Positions 51,763-61,770 of a stretch of DNA of 64,000 bases are shown here, piece by piece; position 1 is the stretch's first letter; each line of letters opens with the position of its first letter. This DNA comes from Mesorhizobium sp. J8. GTDB lineage: Bacteria > Pseudomonadota > Alphaproteobacteria > Rhizobiales > Rhizobiaceae. The position numbers and the translations under genes are program-made. The stretch lies in assembly GCF_016591715.1 (NCBI RefSeq), contig NZ_AP024109.1, positions 3,596,001-3,660,000 of the forward strand, written 5' to 3'. Under the pieces are notes generated by a model. The model was not told the DNA's origin and did no database searches. It saw nothing but the letters and a program-made list of their open reading frames with translations.

Positions 51763-53178
51763 GTGCGTCAGGCGTTGTCGGGCTTCGTCTCCAAATCTTC
51801 CTTCTCCTTCAAGGCGATCATGGTTGCCGCGCTCGCGGTGACGATTGTCGCCGCCGATGTCGCGTCGGCTCTTGCCGCGAAGTCCGCGGCCATCGTCGTC
51901 GATGCCAAGACCGGCAAGGTGCTCTATTCCGCCGACGCCAACGGCCGGCGCTATCCGGCATCGCTCACCAAGATGATGACGCTCTACCTCACCTTCGAGG
52001 CTTTGGCGAAAGGCAGGATCAGCAAGAACACGCCGGTGCCGTATTCGGCGCATGCCGCGGCTCAGCCGCCGACCAAGCTTGGCGTGCGCGCCGGCGGCTC
52101 GGTTTCGGTCGAGACGGCGATCCTGTCGATGGTGACGAAATCGGCCAACGACTCGGCCACTGCGCTCGGCGAACTGCTCGGCGGCAGCGAGGACAATTTT
52201 GCCCGCATGATGACGGCCAAGGCGCGCCAGATCGGCATGAACGGCACCGTCTTCCGCAACGCCAACGGCCTGCCCGACCCGGGCCAGTTCACAACGGCGC
52301 ACGACATGGCGATGCTGGGCATCGCGCTGCGCGAGCATTTCCCGCAATATTACGGCTATTTCTCGCAGCGCTCGTTCCTGTATGGCCGCCAGCGCATCAA
52401 CGGCCACAACCGCCTGCTCGGCCGCATCAAGGGCGTCGACGGCATCAAGACCGGTTATACCCGCGCCTCGGGCTACAATCTCGTCTCCTCCGTCGCCGAC
52501 GGCGACCGCCGCCTCGTCGCGGTGGTGATGGGCGGCGCTTCCGGCCGCAGCCGCGACAACCAGATGGCCGCGCTGATCAACACCTATCTGCCGCGCGCCT
52601 CGACGCGCGGCAGCGGCGATCTCATCGCCAAGGCCAACGACAATCCGGTCAAGACGCTGGCCAAGGTCTTCCTGCCCAAGCAGGACGCGCCGACGCCGGA
52701 CGCCAAGCCGGCAGCGGACGACACCGTCGTTGCCGCGGCTGACGACGTTAAGGACGATACCCAGCAGGTCGCCGAAGAGACCAAGCCGGTGCTCAAGGCC
52801 CGCAAGGTAAAGACGGTCGCGATAGCAGCCATGGCGCCGGCTCCCAAAGCCGAGGACACCAGCGTCGCCGCCTATGCCGAGCCGGCGCCTGCCGCGCCCT
52901 CGATCGATCCGGTCAAGACGTCGTCGGTGCCGTCCGGCTGGGTGGTTCAGGTTGCCTCTTCGCCCACGAAGTCGGGCGCCCAGAGCCTGCTCGACCAAGC
53001 AGCCAAGCAGGCACCGAAGATCCTGGCCGACGCTTCCGGCTTCACCGTCGCCTTCGACAAGGGGGGCACCACCTACTATCGCGCCCGCTTCGGCGGCTTC
53101 GGCTCGAAGGATGCCGCCTGGAAGGCCTGCGATGCGCTGAAGCGCAAGAAAATCTCGTGCTACGCCGTCGAACAATAG
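51763..53178 (+). CDS. D-alanyl-D-alanine carboxypeptidase (PBP5/S11) with SPOR domain, GTG start
   Basis: Periplasmic enzyme trimming peptidoglycan pentapeptides. 471 residues: signal peptide at about 15-40, S11 domain with SLTK (near 67), SAN (near 128) and KTGYT, then a Pro/Ala/Lys linker and a C-terminal SPOR domain (GWVVQVASSPTKSGAQSLL) that binds denuded septal glycan. GTG 51763 is the first usable start. An ATG at 51739 in the same frame reads only MKIQGK before a stop. A GTTACC-N11-GGTAAC inverted repeat lies at 51656-51678. Confidence 0.93.
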   Translation: MRQALSGFVSKSSFSFKAIMVAALAVTIVAADVASALAAKSAAIVVDAKTGKVLYSADANGRRYPASLTKMMTLYLTFEALAKGRISKNTPVPYSAHAAAQPPTKLGVRAGGSVSVETAILSMVTKSANDSATALGELLGGSEDNFARMMTAKARQIGMNGTVFRNANGLPDPGQFTTAHDMAMLGIALREHFPQYYGYFSQRSFLYGRQRINGHNRLLGRIKGVDGIKTGYTRASGYNLVSSVADGDRRLVAVVMGGASGRSRDNQMAALINTYLPRASTRGSGDLIAKANDNPVKTLAKVFLPKQDAPTPDAKPAADDTVVAAADDVKDDTQQVAEETKPVLKARKVKTVAIAAMAPAPKAEDTSVAAYAEPAPAAPSIDPVKTSSVPSGWVVQVASSPTKSGAQSLLDQAAKQAPKILADASGFTVAFDKGGTTYYRARFGGFGSKDAAWKACDALKRKKISCYAVEQ

Positions 53179-53219
53179 GCGGCATCTGAAACTCCCGGAA
53201 AGTGCAGCGTCGAAGGAGA

Positions 53220-53918
53220 CTAGTCGTGATTGGAGAGCAAGACGTCCTTGGCTTCATTGATTCTCGCCGCCAGGACAGACGTGCCGCCGACGTCGGCGTT
53301 CAGGCGCTGCATCAGGCGGCGGTGCGCCTTGCGGATATCCGCCGCGGCAGCCCCCGCTTCAAGACCAAGGATCTTGTAGGCCTCCTCCTTAGTCATGGCG
53401 CCCGCACCTGGCGCAACACCCAGCCCTTCGCCACCGTGCGGCTGCGCGTCCTTGCGCCAGATGGGAAAACGGCCGTCAAGATACGTCTCTAGAAGCTGGC
53501 GGCTCTCCAGGTCGGGACTGAGTTCGCCATGGAGCCGGCGCAGGTCGGTGAGCCCCATGGCCCCAAGCATCTTGCCCTCATAGCGCCCGGCCAGAACGAG
53601 CCCCTCGAGCCTGCCGCTGTCATGGTCGAGGTCCATCTCCAGCGCTGCAGTGCGCACCGTCGAGTGCTTGGATGCCGCCGCCCTGGCCATCGGCCGCCTC
53701 GTCCGTATCCAGCCGACCCAGGCCAGCGCCGCGAGCAGCAGCAGTCCGCCGATAAGGCTGCGACCGAAGATCAGCATGGGCGCGCCGACCAGCCCAAGGA
53801 AGGCCGGCCCGAGTGATCTAAGACCGTCGGCCATCCTTGCCGCGTCTGCGCGCACAAAGAGCAGCGCGGCGCCGAAAAGCACCACGAGCACCGCTGCCAA
53901 AGCGAGGATCACACCCAT
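53220..53918 (-). CDS. Membrane-anchored J-domain-like protein lacking HPD
   Basis: 232 residues: two N-terminal membrane segments (VILALAAVLVVLFGAALLF and LIGGLLLLAALAWVGWI), a central charged region and a short C-terminal J-like domain (EEAYKILGLEAGAAAADIRKAHRRLM). Where J proteins have HPD, needed to stimulate Hsp70, this one has NAD (RLNADVGGT). The overall order resembles TIM14/Pam18-like membrane J proteins. Without HPD it may act as a regulator, like Pam16, rather than a co-chaperone. Confidence 0.85.
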   Translation of the reverse strand: MGVILALAAVLVVLFGAALLFVRADAARMADGLRSLGPAFLGLVGAPMLIFGRSLIGGLLLLAALAWVGWIRTRRPMARAAASKHSTVRTAALEMDLDHDSGRLEGLVLAGRYEGKMLGAMGLTDLRRLHGELSPDLESRQLLETYLDGRFPIWRKDAQPHGGEGLGVAPGAGAMTKEEAYKILGLEAGAAAADIRKAHRRLMQRLNADVGGTSVLAARINEAKDVLLSNHD

Positions 53919-54054
53919 CGACTAGCACCGCCACAGAGATGACCGAGCATGCAAATAGGATGGGACCTAGGTCTGGCGCTTGCAAGTCCCACGTCAGGCG
54001 AGCCGAAGGGCCAGCGCAGAGGAGGATCCGCAAAGCCGCGCCGGGTGTGTCGAT

Positions 54055-54082
54055 ATTCAGGTCAGGCCGTCATCACCTGAAT
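54055..54082 (-). terminator. Hairpin after the DUF1489 gene
   Basis: ATTCAGGT, 12-base loop, ACCTGAAT; 12 bases beyond the DUF1489 stop. Probable transcript end, but without a clear T run. Confidence 0.45.
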
Positions 54083-54093
54083 GTCAACGCAGC

Positions 54094-54531
54094 CTAGAGT
54101 AGGCCGAGTTCGGCAAGTTCCAGTCTGAGCTTCGGCGGCATCTCGGCGAGCGCCGCCCTGCCCTTGCCGATATCGGACGGCGCATCGGCGGGCTTGAGGT
54201 AACGCCAGCCCTGGAAAGCGCGGCGCGGCTGCCACTCGGTGCGCACGACCTCGGGATCGAGCACAAGATGACAGCGGCCGATGCCTTCATCGTCGGTGAA
54301 GGGCCTGATCTCGGTGATCAGTTGCCGGCACTGCACGCTGCCCTTGATCACCCAATAGAGCGACCCGCCATCCGTGATCTCGCTACCGCGCGTCGGCACC
54401 ATGCGGGTGGTGTGCCAATGCTCGGCCGGCTCGCCGGCGCGGCGCCGCTCGTCGAGGCGGAAGGCGATCCACTCTTCGAGGTCCTCGACACTGTCGCAGC
54501 CGACGCAGAGTTTGATGAGATTGAGTGACAT
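54094..54531 (-). CDS. DUF1489 family protein
   Basis: 145 residues, soluble. It shows the family pattern: NLIKLCVGCDSVEDLEEW, HTTRMVPTRGSEITDGGSLYWVIKG (in two parts), GRCHLVLDPEVVRTEWQPRRAFQGWRYL. The family is widespread in alphaproteobacteria with unknown function. It lies 84 bases downstream of sdaA on the same strand. Confidence 0.88.
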   Translation of the reverse strand: MSLNLIKLCVGCDSVEDLEEWIAFRLDERRRAGEPAEHWHTTRMVPTRGSEITDGGSLYWVIKGSVQCRQLITEIRPFTDDEGIGRCHLVLDPEVVRTEWQPRRAFQGWRYLKPADAPSDIGKGRAALAEMPPKLRLELAELGLL

Positions 54532-54615
54532 GCCCCAAGATTTAGCCGCAAGGGTTGACGCGTCAACGCCTTGAGGGACTTCTCCACAGGGCCGGGCGCG
54601 AGTCTCGATAAGACC

Positions 54616-56019
54616 TCAACACTCCACCACGTTGACCGCCAACCCGCCCAGGCTGGTTTCCTTGTACTTCTCGTTCATGTCGAGGCCGGTCTGGCGCATG
54701 GTCTCGATCGCGGCGTCGAGCGGCACGAAATGCGTGCCGTCGCCCTTGATGGCCAAGGAGGCGGCGGTCACGGCCTTGACCGCGCCCAGCGCATTGCGCT
54801 CGATGCAGGGCACCTGCACAAGGCCGCCAACGGGATCGCAGGTCATGCCGAGATGATGCTCGAGCGCGATCTCGGCGGCGTTCTCCACTTGCTCGGGGCT
54901 GCCGCCCATCACCGCGCAAAGGCCGGCGGCGGCCATCGCCGAAGCGGAACCCACCTCGCCCTGGCAACCGACCTCGGCGCCCGAAATCGAGGCGTTCGAT
55001 TTGATGATGCCGCCGACAGCGGCGGCCGTCAGCAGGAAGTCGCGGATGCTCGGCTGATCGGCTTCGGGATGGAAATGCAGCCAATAGCGCAGCACCGCCG
55101 GCAGCGTGCCGGCAGCACCGTTGGTCGGCGCCGTCACCACGCGCCCGCCGGCGGCGTTCTCCTCGTTGACCGCCATGGCGTAGATCGACAGCCAGTCATT
55201 GGCGAGCAAGGGATTGGGCCGGTTCTGCTGCCACTGTTCCTGCAGCTTGTCGTGCAGTTGCCGCGCGCGGCGGCGCACCTTCAGCCCGCCCGGCATGATG
55301 CCGTCCTGCGACAGGCCGCGGTCGATGCAGCCTTTCATGGCACCCCAGATCGCGTCGAGGCCGGCATCGAGCTCCTCGCGCGACATATGCTTTTCCTCGT
55401 TGGCGCGCTTCATCTCTGCGATAGAGAGCCCGCTCTTTGCCGCCATCGCCAGCATCTCGACGGCATTCTTGAACGGATACGGCACCTTCTTGCCCTCGGT
55501 CGTCACCGAGCCCTTAGCCTTCATGCGCTGCAGCTCTTCCTCGGAAACGACGAAGCCGCCGCCGATCGAATAATAGATGCGCTTGAGCAGCAGCCGGTCG
55601 GATGCGTCATAGGCATAGAAGGCCATGCCGTTGGCGTGGCCGGTCAGCGGCGTCTTGCGGTCGAGCACGAGGTCCTTTGCGGGATCGAAGCGATATGCCG
55701 GATGCCCGGGCGGGGAAATCCGCTTCTCCGTGCCGATGCGGGCGACGATACCGTCGGCCTCGTCAGGATCCACCGTCTGCGGTGTCTGGCCGGCCAGGCC
55801 GAGGATCACGGCGCGATCTGAGCCGTGGCCGATGCCGGTATAGGCGAGCGAGCCATGCAGGCTGGCGCCGATGCGGTCGACTTTCACACCCGCCGGCCGC
55901 GGCCAGTCCCCGGCCAGTATCTCGTCGAGGAAACGGCGCGCCGCCGTCATCGGCCCCATCGTGTGCGAGCTCGATGGGCCGATGCCGATCTTGAACAGGT
56001 CGAAAACCGAAAGGAACAC
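54616..56019 (-). CDS. sdaA: L-serine ammonia-lyase (GTG start)
   Basis: Iron-sulfur L-serine dehydratase giving pyruvate and ammonia. 467 residues, single-chain form with the beta domain ([20 protein letters not shown]) followed by the alpha domain. Cys residues suited to the [4Fe-4S] cluster are in [24 protein letters not shown] and [11 protein letters not shown] 56019 is chosen because it gives the family N-terminus FLSVFDLFK; a GGAG lies about 12 bases upstream. Confidence 0.95.
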   Translation of the reverse strand: MFLSVFDLFKIGIGPSSSHTMGPMTAARRFLDEILAGDWPRPAGVKVDRIGASLHGSLAYTGIGHGSDRAVILGLAGQTPQTVDPDEADGIVARIGTEKRISPPGHPAYRFDPAKDLVLDRKTPLTGHANGMAFYAYDASDRLLLKRIYYSIGGGFVVSEEELQRMKAKGSVTTEGKKVPYPFKNAVEMLAMAAKSGLSIAEMKRANEEKHMSREELDAGLDAIWGAMKGCIDRGLSQDGIMPGGLKVRRRARQLHDKLQEQWQQNRPNPLLANDWLSIYAMAVNEENAAGGRVVTAPTNGAAGTLPAVLRYWLHFHPEADQPSIRDFLLTAAAVGGIIKSNASISGAEVGCQGEVGSASAMAAAGLCAVMGGSPEQVENAAEIALEHHLGMTCDPVGGLVQVPCIERNALGAVKAVTAASLAIKGDGTHFVPLDAAIETMRQTGLDMNEKYKETSLGGLAVNVVEC

Positions 56020-56198
56020 GGGGCCGTTGTCTCCTGGAGGCCGATCAAGACTACATATAGGAATTCCCGCGATGTTTCCGCTGTTTTGCAAATCGCGGCG
56101 CGGCGGCTGCCGACCTTGTTTGCTCCGCCAGCGACATCGCAATGCCGGCGCATCGAGCACCTGTCGAAGCGCCGGCCCGGCCCGTGTTACAAGAAGTC

Positions 56199-56918
56199 AT
56201 GGGCGACTCACTCCACCTTTCAATGGCAGATCTGGCGGCTTTGACCTTCTTCCTGGCGGTCTGGGTGCTGCACACGCTCGCCTCGGACGGCAGGCTGATC
56301 AGCCGCGTCTCGCTGACGACCGCCATGAACGCGCAGCGCGAAGCCTGGATGCGCAATATGGCCGAGCGCGAGATCCGCATCGTCGACACCGCGATCATGG
56401 GCGGCCTGCAGCAAGGCACCGCCTTCTTTGCCTCGAGCTCGCTGATCGCGCTCGGCGGCTGCTTTGCCCTGCTCGGCGCCTCCGACCGCGTGCTCCAGGT
56501 GCTGGCCGACCTGCCCTTCGGCGCGGCCACGTCACGCGAAGCCTTCCAGATCAAGGTGTTCGGCCTGGTGCTGATTCTCGCCTTCGCCTTCTTCAAATTC
56601 GGCTGGGCCTACCGCCTGTTCAACTATTGCTCGATCCTGATAGGCGCTGTGCCGACCCCGCATGGCCCGGCCTCGCGCAATCCGGTCAGCGAAACGGCGG
56701 TGTGGCGGGCAACGCGCATGAACGTGCTTGCCGGCAAGCACTTCAACTCCGGCCTGCGCGCCGTCTTCTTCTCGATCGGCTATCTCGGTTGGTTCGTCGA
56801 CCCGGTAGTCTTCGTCATGTCGACACTGGTCTTGCTGGGGGTGCTGGTGCGCCGTCAATTCTTCTCGGCGGCGCGGCAGGCGGTGCTCGGTCAGCCGCCC
56901 GGTCCGGGAAAGAACTGA
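56199..56918 (+). CDS. DUF599 family inner-membrane protein
   Basis: 239 residues with about four membrane segments: LAALTFFLAVWVLHTLASDG, TAFFASSSLIALGGCFALLG, IKVFGLVLILAFAFFKFGWAY and VVFVMSTLVLLGVLV. The RLFNYCSILIGAVP stretch and AVWRATRMNVLAGKHFN are family features. Unknown function. ATG 56199 is preferred over the longer frame from 56142. It overlaps convergent ydcF by 28 bases. Confidence 0.85.
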   Translation: MGDSLHLSMADLAALTFFLAVWVLHTLASDGRLISRVSLTTAMNAQREAWMRNMAEREIRIVDTAIMGGLQQGTAFFASSSLIALGGCFALLGASDRVLQVLADLPFGAATSREAFQIKVFGLVLILAFAFFKFGWAYRLFNYCSILIGAVPTPHGPASRNPVSETAVWRATRMNVLAGKHFNSGLRAVFFSIGYLGWFVDPVVFVMSTLVLLGVLVRRQFFSAARQAVLGQPPGPGKN

Positions 56919-57688
56919 TCGATCTTGCCCGAGAGCCGGTAGGCGAAAAGCCCGATCCACTCGCGCACCGCGATGGTGGTCGCCTGCACCGAGTCGACGG
57001 GATTGTCGCGATAGAAGCCGACGCCTTCCTTACCCGATGTGCGGTAGTCGACCGGCCACGGAATGGTTGCAAAACCCGCCTTGTCGAACAGCGCCTTGGC
57101 GCGCGGCATGTGGAAAGCCGAGGTTACCAGAAGCCAGGTCTCGCCCGGTTTCGGCTCGACAAGCTTTCGCGAGAAGACCGCGTTCTCGTAAGTGTTGCGC
57201 GATTTGTCCTCTAGGATCAGGCGATCGGCTGATACGCCGAGCGCGCCAAGCAGGCGCGGCGCCGTATCGGCATCGCCCTCGCCGTCGAGGAAAAGCGAAC
57301 CGTTGCCACCGGACACGACGATCTTCGCTTGGGGAAAGCGTCTCGCCAGGATCGCCGTCTCCACCATGCGGTCGCCGCTGCTGTTCAGCTCATAACCGCC
57401 GCGCGCAAGGTTGATGGCGCCCTCGAAGCCGCCGCCAAGCACGACGATGCCGTCGACCTTCTCGGGCAATGGCGGCTTGGGAAAGCGTTCTTCCAACGGC
57501 GTCAGCATCATCGCGCCGACCGACGTCCAGGCCGAAAGAACCAGGATGGCGATGCCGAGCACGCTGCCCGTCGCTGCCAGCCGGCGGCGCCGGAACAGCG
57601 CTGTCAGCAGGCCGGCGAGCAACAGGAAGATCGCCAGGTTGATCGGTTGGCCGAAGAACCAGAAGATTTTCGACAGGTAGTAGAACAT
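56891..57688 (-). CDS. YdcF family (DUF218) membrane protein
   Basis: 265 residues with two N-terminal membrane helices and a DUF218 domain: DGIVVLGGGFEGAINLARGG, QAKIVVSGGNGSLF, SRNTYENAVFSRKLVEPKPG and LLVTSAFHMPRAKALFDKAG. Family members (YdcF, SanA, ElyC) act in envelope or lipid-carrier homeostasis. AGGG sits directly before the ATG. It lies 29 bases after gatA and may be its last operon gene. Confidence 0.9.
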   Translation of the reverse strand: MFYYLSKIFWFFGQPINLAIFLLLAGLLTALFRRRRLAATGSVLGIAILVLSAWTSVGAMMLTPLEERFPKPPLPEKVDGIVVLGGGFEGAINLARGGYELNSSGDRMVETAILARRFPQAKIVVSGGNGSLFLDGEGDADTAPRLLGALGVSADRLILEDKSRNTYENAVFSRKLVEPKPGETWLLVTSAFHMPRAKALFDKAGFATIPWPVDYRTSGKEGVGFYRDNPVDSVQATTIAVREWIGLFAYRLSGKIDQFFPGPGG

Positions 57689-57717
57689 CCCTCACTCTCT
57701 CGTCGGAGGGGACGACG

Positions 57718-59283
57718 CTACCACCACTTTTCCGGCTGAAATTTGCCCGCCGCCTGCTCGATGACGTTGGCCGTCTGGAACAGCGTCTCCTCGTCGAACG
57801 GGCGGCCGATCAGCTGCAGGCCGAGCGGCAGGCCCTTGCCGTCAAGGCCGGCCGGGACGGAAATGCCGGGAAGGCCTGCCATGTTCACCGTCACGGTGAA
57901 GATGTCGTTGAGATACATCTTGACCGGATCGGAGGCCATGTCCTCGTCGGCGATGCCGAAGGCCGCCGACGGGGTCGCCGGCGTCAGGATGACGTCGACG
58001 CCGGCGGCGAAGACATTCTCGAAGTCGCGCTTGATCAGCGTGCGCACCTTCTGCGCCTGCAGGTAGTAGGCGTCGTAGTAGCCCGCCGACAGCACATAGG
58101 TGCCGATCATGATGCGCCGCTTGACCTCGCGGCCGAAACCGGCGGCGCGGGTCTTCTCGTACATGTCGACGATGTCCTTGCCGGGCACGCGCAGGCCGTA
58201 GCGCACGCCGTCATAGCGGGCGAGGTTCGACGAGGCCTCGGCAGGGGCCACGATATAATAGGCCGGCAAGGCATATTTGGTATGCGGCAGCGAGATGTCG
58301 ACGATCTCGGCGCCGGCATCCTTCAGCCAGGCGATGCCCTGCTGCCAGAGCGCCTCGATGTCTTCGGGCATACCCTCGACGCGATACTCCTTCGGAATGC
58401 CGACCTTCATGCCCTTGATCGGCTTGCCGATCGCCGCTTCATAGTCCGGCACCGGGCGGTCGACCGAGGTCGTGTCCTTCGGATCGACGGAGGCCATCGA
58501 CTTCAGCAGGATCGCGGCGTCGCGCACGTCGCGCGCGATCGGTCCGGCCTGGTCGAGCGAGGAGGCGAAGGCGACGATGCCCCAGCGCGAGCAGCGACCG
58601 TAAGTCGGCTTGATGCCGACCGTGCCGGTCAGGGCGGCGGGCTGGCGGATCGAGCCGCCGGTGTCGGTCGCGGTCGCGCCGGCGCACAGGAATGCGGCCA
58701 CCGACGATGCCGAGCCGCCCGACGAGCCGCCCGGCACTAGCTGGGCGTTGTCCAGGGTCCGCGCCGTCTTGGTGCCGCCGGCTGAAACAAAGCCGCCATC
58801 GCCCTGATGCGTCGTCGGCATGACAACCGTATCGACACGCGAGCGGCGCCATGGATTGATCACCGGGCCGTAATAAGAGGTCTCGTTCGACGAGCCCATG
58901 GCGAACTCGTCCATGTTGAGCTTGCCGAGCATCACCGCGCCGTCGGCCCAAAGATTGCTGGTGACGGTGGATTCGTAACGCGGCTTGAAGCCGTCCAGCA
59001 CGTGGCTGCAGGCCTGGGTATGGATGCCTTCGGTGGCGAATAGGTCCTTGATGCCGAGCGGAATGCCTTCTAGCGCGCCGCCCTCGCCCTTGGCGAGCTT
59101 GGCATCGGAGGTCTTTGCCATGTCGCGCGCCTTGTCGGCGGTGACAGCCACATAGGCGTTGAGCACCGGATTCGCGCGATCGATGGCCGCGAGATAGGCC
59201 TCGGTGATTTCCGTCGCGGAGATCTCCTTGCCGCGCAGCTTGGCGCGAGCCTCGGAAATGGTGAGATGTGTGAGATCGCTCAT
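57718..59283 (-). CDS. gatA: Glutamyl/aspartyl-tRNA amidotransferase subunit A
   Basis: Releases ammonia from glutamine for amidation of Glu-tRNA-Gln or Asp-tRNA-Asn. 521 residues, the usual rhizobial length. Amidase signature with catalytic Lys in [11 protein letters not shown] and the Ser pair in [15 protein letters not shown]. Its ATG overlaps the stop of the upstream acetyltransferase as TGATG. gatB is not in the window. Confidence 0.96.
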   Translation of the reverse strand: MSDLTHLTISEARAKLRGKEISATEITEAYLAAIDRANPVLNAYVAVTADKARDMAKTSDAKLAKGEGGALEGIPLGIKDLFATEGIHTQACSHVLDGFKPRYESTVTSNLWADGAVMLGKLNMDEFAMGSSNETSYYGPVINPWRRSRVDTVVMPTTHQGDGGFVSAGGTKTARTLDNAQLVPGGSSGGSASSVAAFLCAGATATDTGGSIRQPAALTGTVGIKPTYGRCSRWGIVAFASSLDQAGPIARDVRDAAILLKSMASVDPKDTTSVDRPVPDYEAAIGKPIKGMKVGIPKEYRVEGMPEDIEALWQQGIAWLKDAGAEIVDISLPHTKYALPAYYIVAPAEASSNLARYDGVRYGLRVPGKDIVDMYEKTRAAGFGREVKRRIMIGTYVLSAGYYDAYYLQAQKVRTLIKRDFENVFAAGVDVILTPATPSAAFGIADEDMASDPVKMYLNDIFTVTVNMAGLPGISVPAGLDGKGLPLGLQLIGRPFDEETLFQTANVIEQAAGKFQPEKWW

Positions 59284-59741
59284 CAGGCAAGGCTCTTTTC
59301 GTAAAACACCGACCACTCGGAGTCGGGATAATCCAGCACCGGTCCGCAACGCGTGAATCCGGCGCGCTCATAAACGGTCCAGGCGGCGGGGTGGCGATCG
59401 CCGGTTTCAAGCACCAGGCGCGTCAGCCCTTCCTGCCGGGCAAGCGCCTCGACCCGTCCGACGATCGCGGCGCCGATCTTGCGGCCGCGATGCGAAGGCC
59501 GGGTGTACATGCGCTTGACCTCGCCGGTGGCATTGTCATGGCGCTTGAGCGCGCCGCAGCCGACGGCAAGGCCGTTGTCACGCGCGATGAACACCGTCGT
59601 GTCCGGGCCTGCCATCTGCTCAACGGTGAGATGATAGCAATGCTCGGGCGGGGTCAGTTCGAGCAGCGCGGCATTGAGCTCGGCGACCAGCGCGCGCATG
59701 TCGTCCTGCAAAGGCGTCTCGACGGCGATCTCGACAGCCAC
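59283..59741 (-). CDS. GNAT acetyltransferase between gatC and gatA (GTG start)
   Basis: 152 residues of a single GNAT domain: the AcCoA motif [42 protein letters not shown] and a final [10 protein letters not shown]. Substrate unknown. The GTG start lies four bases after the gatC stop and the stop overlaps gatA, so all three genes are translated as a unit. Confidence 0.88.
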   Translation of the reverse strand: MAVEIAVETPLQDDMRALVAELNAALLELTPPEHCYHLTVEQMAGPDTTVFIARDNGLAVGCGALKRHDNATGEVKRMYTRPSHRGRKIGAAIVGRVEALARQEGLTRLVLETGDRHPAAWTVYERAGFTRCGPVLDYPDSEWSVFYEKSLA

Positions 59742-59745
59742 GGGC

Positions 59746-60033
59746 CTACTCCACCACCTTCGGAACGAGGAAGAAGTTCTCTTCCGTCGCCGGTGCGTTG
59801 GCGACGATGTCGGCGGGCTTGTTGCCGTCGGTGACGACATCCTGGCGCTTCTTCATCTCCATCGGCGTGACGGAGGTCATCGGCTCGACGCCCGAAACAT
59901 CGACCTCGTTCAATTGTTCGACGAAGCCGAGGATGGCGTTCAATTCGCCTGTCATGCGCTCGGCGTCCTCCTCGCTCACCGCGATACGGGCAAGGCGCGC
60001 GACGCGCTTCACGGTCTGAAGATCAACGGACAT
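59746..60033 (-). CDS. gatC: Glutamyl/aspartyl-tRNA amidotransferase subunit C
   Basis: 95 residues. The small belt subunit of Gat[45 protein letters not shown] and a final FFLVPKVVE. Full family length. First gene of gatC-GNAT-gatA. Confidence 0.96.
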   Translation of the reverse strand: MSVDLQTVKRVARLARIAVSEEDAERMTGELNAILGFVEQLNEVDVSGVEPMTSVTPMEMKKRQDVVTDGNKPADIVANAPATEENFFLVPKVVE

Positions 60034-60177
60034 GTTCTTTTCGCCTCGGGAAAACCAGTGCGGGCTATAGCGGCGCGGCGCTCAGCGTGCAACATGGATC
60101 ATGCCGGCCGATCGGCCTTGAGATGCTTAGGGGAGCGCCCAAGGCAGCGCGACCCCGTCGCAGAGGAGCGAAGCGCT

Positions 60178-60885
60178 TTAGACCGTGATCGCCTTGCCGA
60201 TTTCCGGCAGCGCCACCTTAACGCCCGAGCCTTCCATGCCGGCGACGAACTTGTCGGCCGTTTGGTCAATCATCGAGAACGTGCCGAAATGGCAGGGAAC
60301 GACGGTCTCGAAGCCGAAGAAGCGACGGCAGGCAAGGGCCGCCACCGCACCGCCCATGGTGAAGCGGTCGCCGATCGGCACGATGCCGATCTTCGGTTCG
60401 TGCAGTTCGTTGATCAGGCCCATGTCCGAGAAGATGTCGGTGTCGCCCATGTGGTAGAGCGTCTTGTCCTCGGGAAAATGCAGGACCAGCCCGCCCGGAT
60501 TGCCGAGATAGGTGTTGGTGCCGCCTTCGCCGCCGAAGGAAGACGAGTGCAGCGCCTGGACGAAGGTGGTGGTGAACGGCCCGCAATCGACCGTGCCGCC
60601 GATATTGCCCGGATTGATCTTGTCGCCGCTGACGCCCTGGCCGACGAGATACATGCATATCTCGAAATTGGCGACCAGCATGGCGCCGCTCTTCTTCAGC
60701 ACCTCGACCGCGCCGCTGACATGGTCGTTGTGGCCGTGGGTCAGGAGAACATGGGTCACGCCTTCCGCCGGCTCTTCCCAGCCGCCTGTCCAGGACGGAT
60801 TGCCGACCAGATAGGGGTCGATGAGAATGGTGGCGTCCTTGGTCTCGACGCGGAATGCCGAATGTCCGTACCAGGTCAGTTTCAT
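60178..60885 (-). CDS. UPF0173 metallo-beta-lactamase-fold hydrolase
   Basis: 235 residues. Zinc motif THGHNDH near residue 67, further ligands in HMGDTDIF and PCHFGTF, and the opening [14 protein letters not shown], all typical of the YtkL/UPF0173 group. Substrate unknown. ATG 60885 is chosen for the conserved N-terminus. It is divergent from ruvX. Confidence 0.92.
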   Translation of the reverse strand: MKLTWYGHSAFRVETKDATILIDPYLVGNPSWTGGWEEPAEGVTHVLLTHGHNDHVSGAVEVLKKSGAMLVANFEICMYLVGQGVSGDKINPGNIGGTVDCGPFTTTFVQALHSSSFGGEGGTNTYLGNPGGLVLHFPEDKTLYHMGDTDIFSDMGLINELHEPKIGIVPIGDRFTMGGAVAALACRRFFGFETVVPCHFGTFSMIDQTADKFVAGMEGSGVKVALPEIGKAITV

Positions 60886-61004
60886 GAATGCCTTCCTCGA
60901 TTTTTCCGTTGCCGAAGGATAGAACGCTGGCGGCAAATTGAAAGTAGCGCGGCGCTCTCCATCGTCAAAAGGATGTGTGACGCCTGGATGTCAGAGGAAG
61001 CCGT

Positions 61005-61487
61005 TTGGGCATCATTTCAATCGAGGAAGTACCGGACCGTCTTGCCGATGGCAAGACGCTCGCCGGACTCGATCTCGGCGACAAGACGATCGGCGTGGCG
61101 GTCTCCGATCGCGGGCTGTCCTTCGCCCATCCGCGCCCGGTTATCCTGCGCAGGAAATTTTCGCTGGATGCCGCCCAACTGCTCGCTCAGTTCGAAAAGG
61201 ACAATGTCGGCGCCGTCGTCCTCGGCCTCCCGGTCAACATGGACGGCTCGGAAGGCCCTCGTGCGCAAAAATCGCGCGCTTTCGTCCGCAACATGGCGCC
61301 GCTTTCCGACCTGCCCTTCGTGCTGTGGGACGAGCGGCTGTCGACGGTCGCGGCCGAGCGGACGCTGATCGAGATGGATTTCTCGCGCAAGAAGCGCGCC
61401 GGCAAGATCGATTCGGCGGCCGCCGCCTTTATTCTGCAGGGAGCGTTGGACCGGCTTCAGTCGCTCGGCCGAGCCGATCGGAACTGA
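61005..61487 (+). CDS. ruvX: Holliday-junction resolvase-like RuvX/YqgF (TTG start)
   Basis: 160 residues of an RNase-H-like fold: catalytic Asp in [34 protein letters not shown], and [14 protein letters not shown]. The family acts in pre-16S rRNA 5' processing and possibly junction resolution. TTG 61005 has GAGGAAG four bases upstream. Its last 59 bases overlap the convergent DUF6105-like gene. Confidence 0.93.
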   Translation: MGIISIEEVPDRLADGKTLAGLDLGDKTIGVAVSDRGLSFAHPRPVILRRKFSLDAAQLLAQFEKDNVGAVVLGLPVNMDGSEGPRAQKSRAFVRNMAPLSDLPFVLWDERLSTVAAERTLIEMDFSRKKRAGKIDSAAAAFILQGALDRLQSLGRADRN

Positions 61488-61770
61488 TATCGCCCTGCCG
61501 GCGCTGCCTGATCCATTCGGCGATGTTGCGCCGGCGCCGGAACGCCCAAAGCCCCATGAGCAGGAAAAAGTCGAAAACGCAGGTCCGCGCCACCATCCCC
61601 GGAATGATGGCCGGATCGACGCCAAGCATCTGGCCGTAGAGCTGGAAAGCGAAATCGTGCACCTGCCGGCTCAGCATCGCATAGCCGAAATTCATGTCGT
61701 TGGCCGACAGGAAGAACCATCCCCAGAAGATGGCCATCGGAGCAGCCCAGAGCGTGAATATCGTGCGCAT
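61429..61770 (-). CDS. DUF6105-like small membrane protein
   Basis: 113 residues with two membrane helices: [20 protein letters not shown] and [18 protein letters not shown], then RRRRNIAEW and a polar tail. It resembles the rhizobial DUF6105 family; function unknown. Its ATG overlaps the preceding gene's stop by one base (TGATG), and its 3' end overlaps ruvX, so the tail may be an extension into ruvX sequence. Confidence 0.75.
   Translation of the reverse strand: MRTIFTLWAAPMAIFWGWFFLSANDMNFGYAMLSRQVHDFAFQLYGQMLGVDPAIIPGMVARTCVFDFFLLMGLWAFRRRRNIAEWIRQRRQGDISSDRLGRATEAGPTLPAE

Noticed and set aside
53919..54093. Possible tRNA or small RNA in the gap before the J-like gene
   Set aside because: No cloverleaf arms, T-loop GTTCRA motif or CCA end could be found; only the hairpin after the DUF1489 gene is visible.
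60101..60121. GGCCGATCGGCC palindrome between gatC and the UPF0173 gene
   Set aside because: A 12-base self-complementary string without loop or flanking symmetry is common by chance in high-GC DNA.
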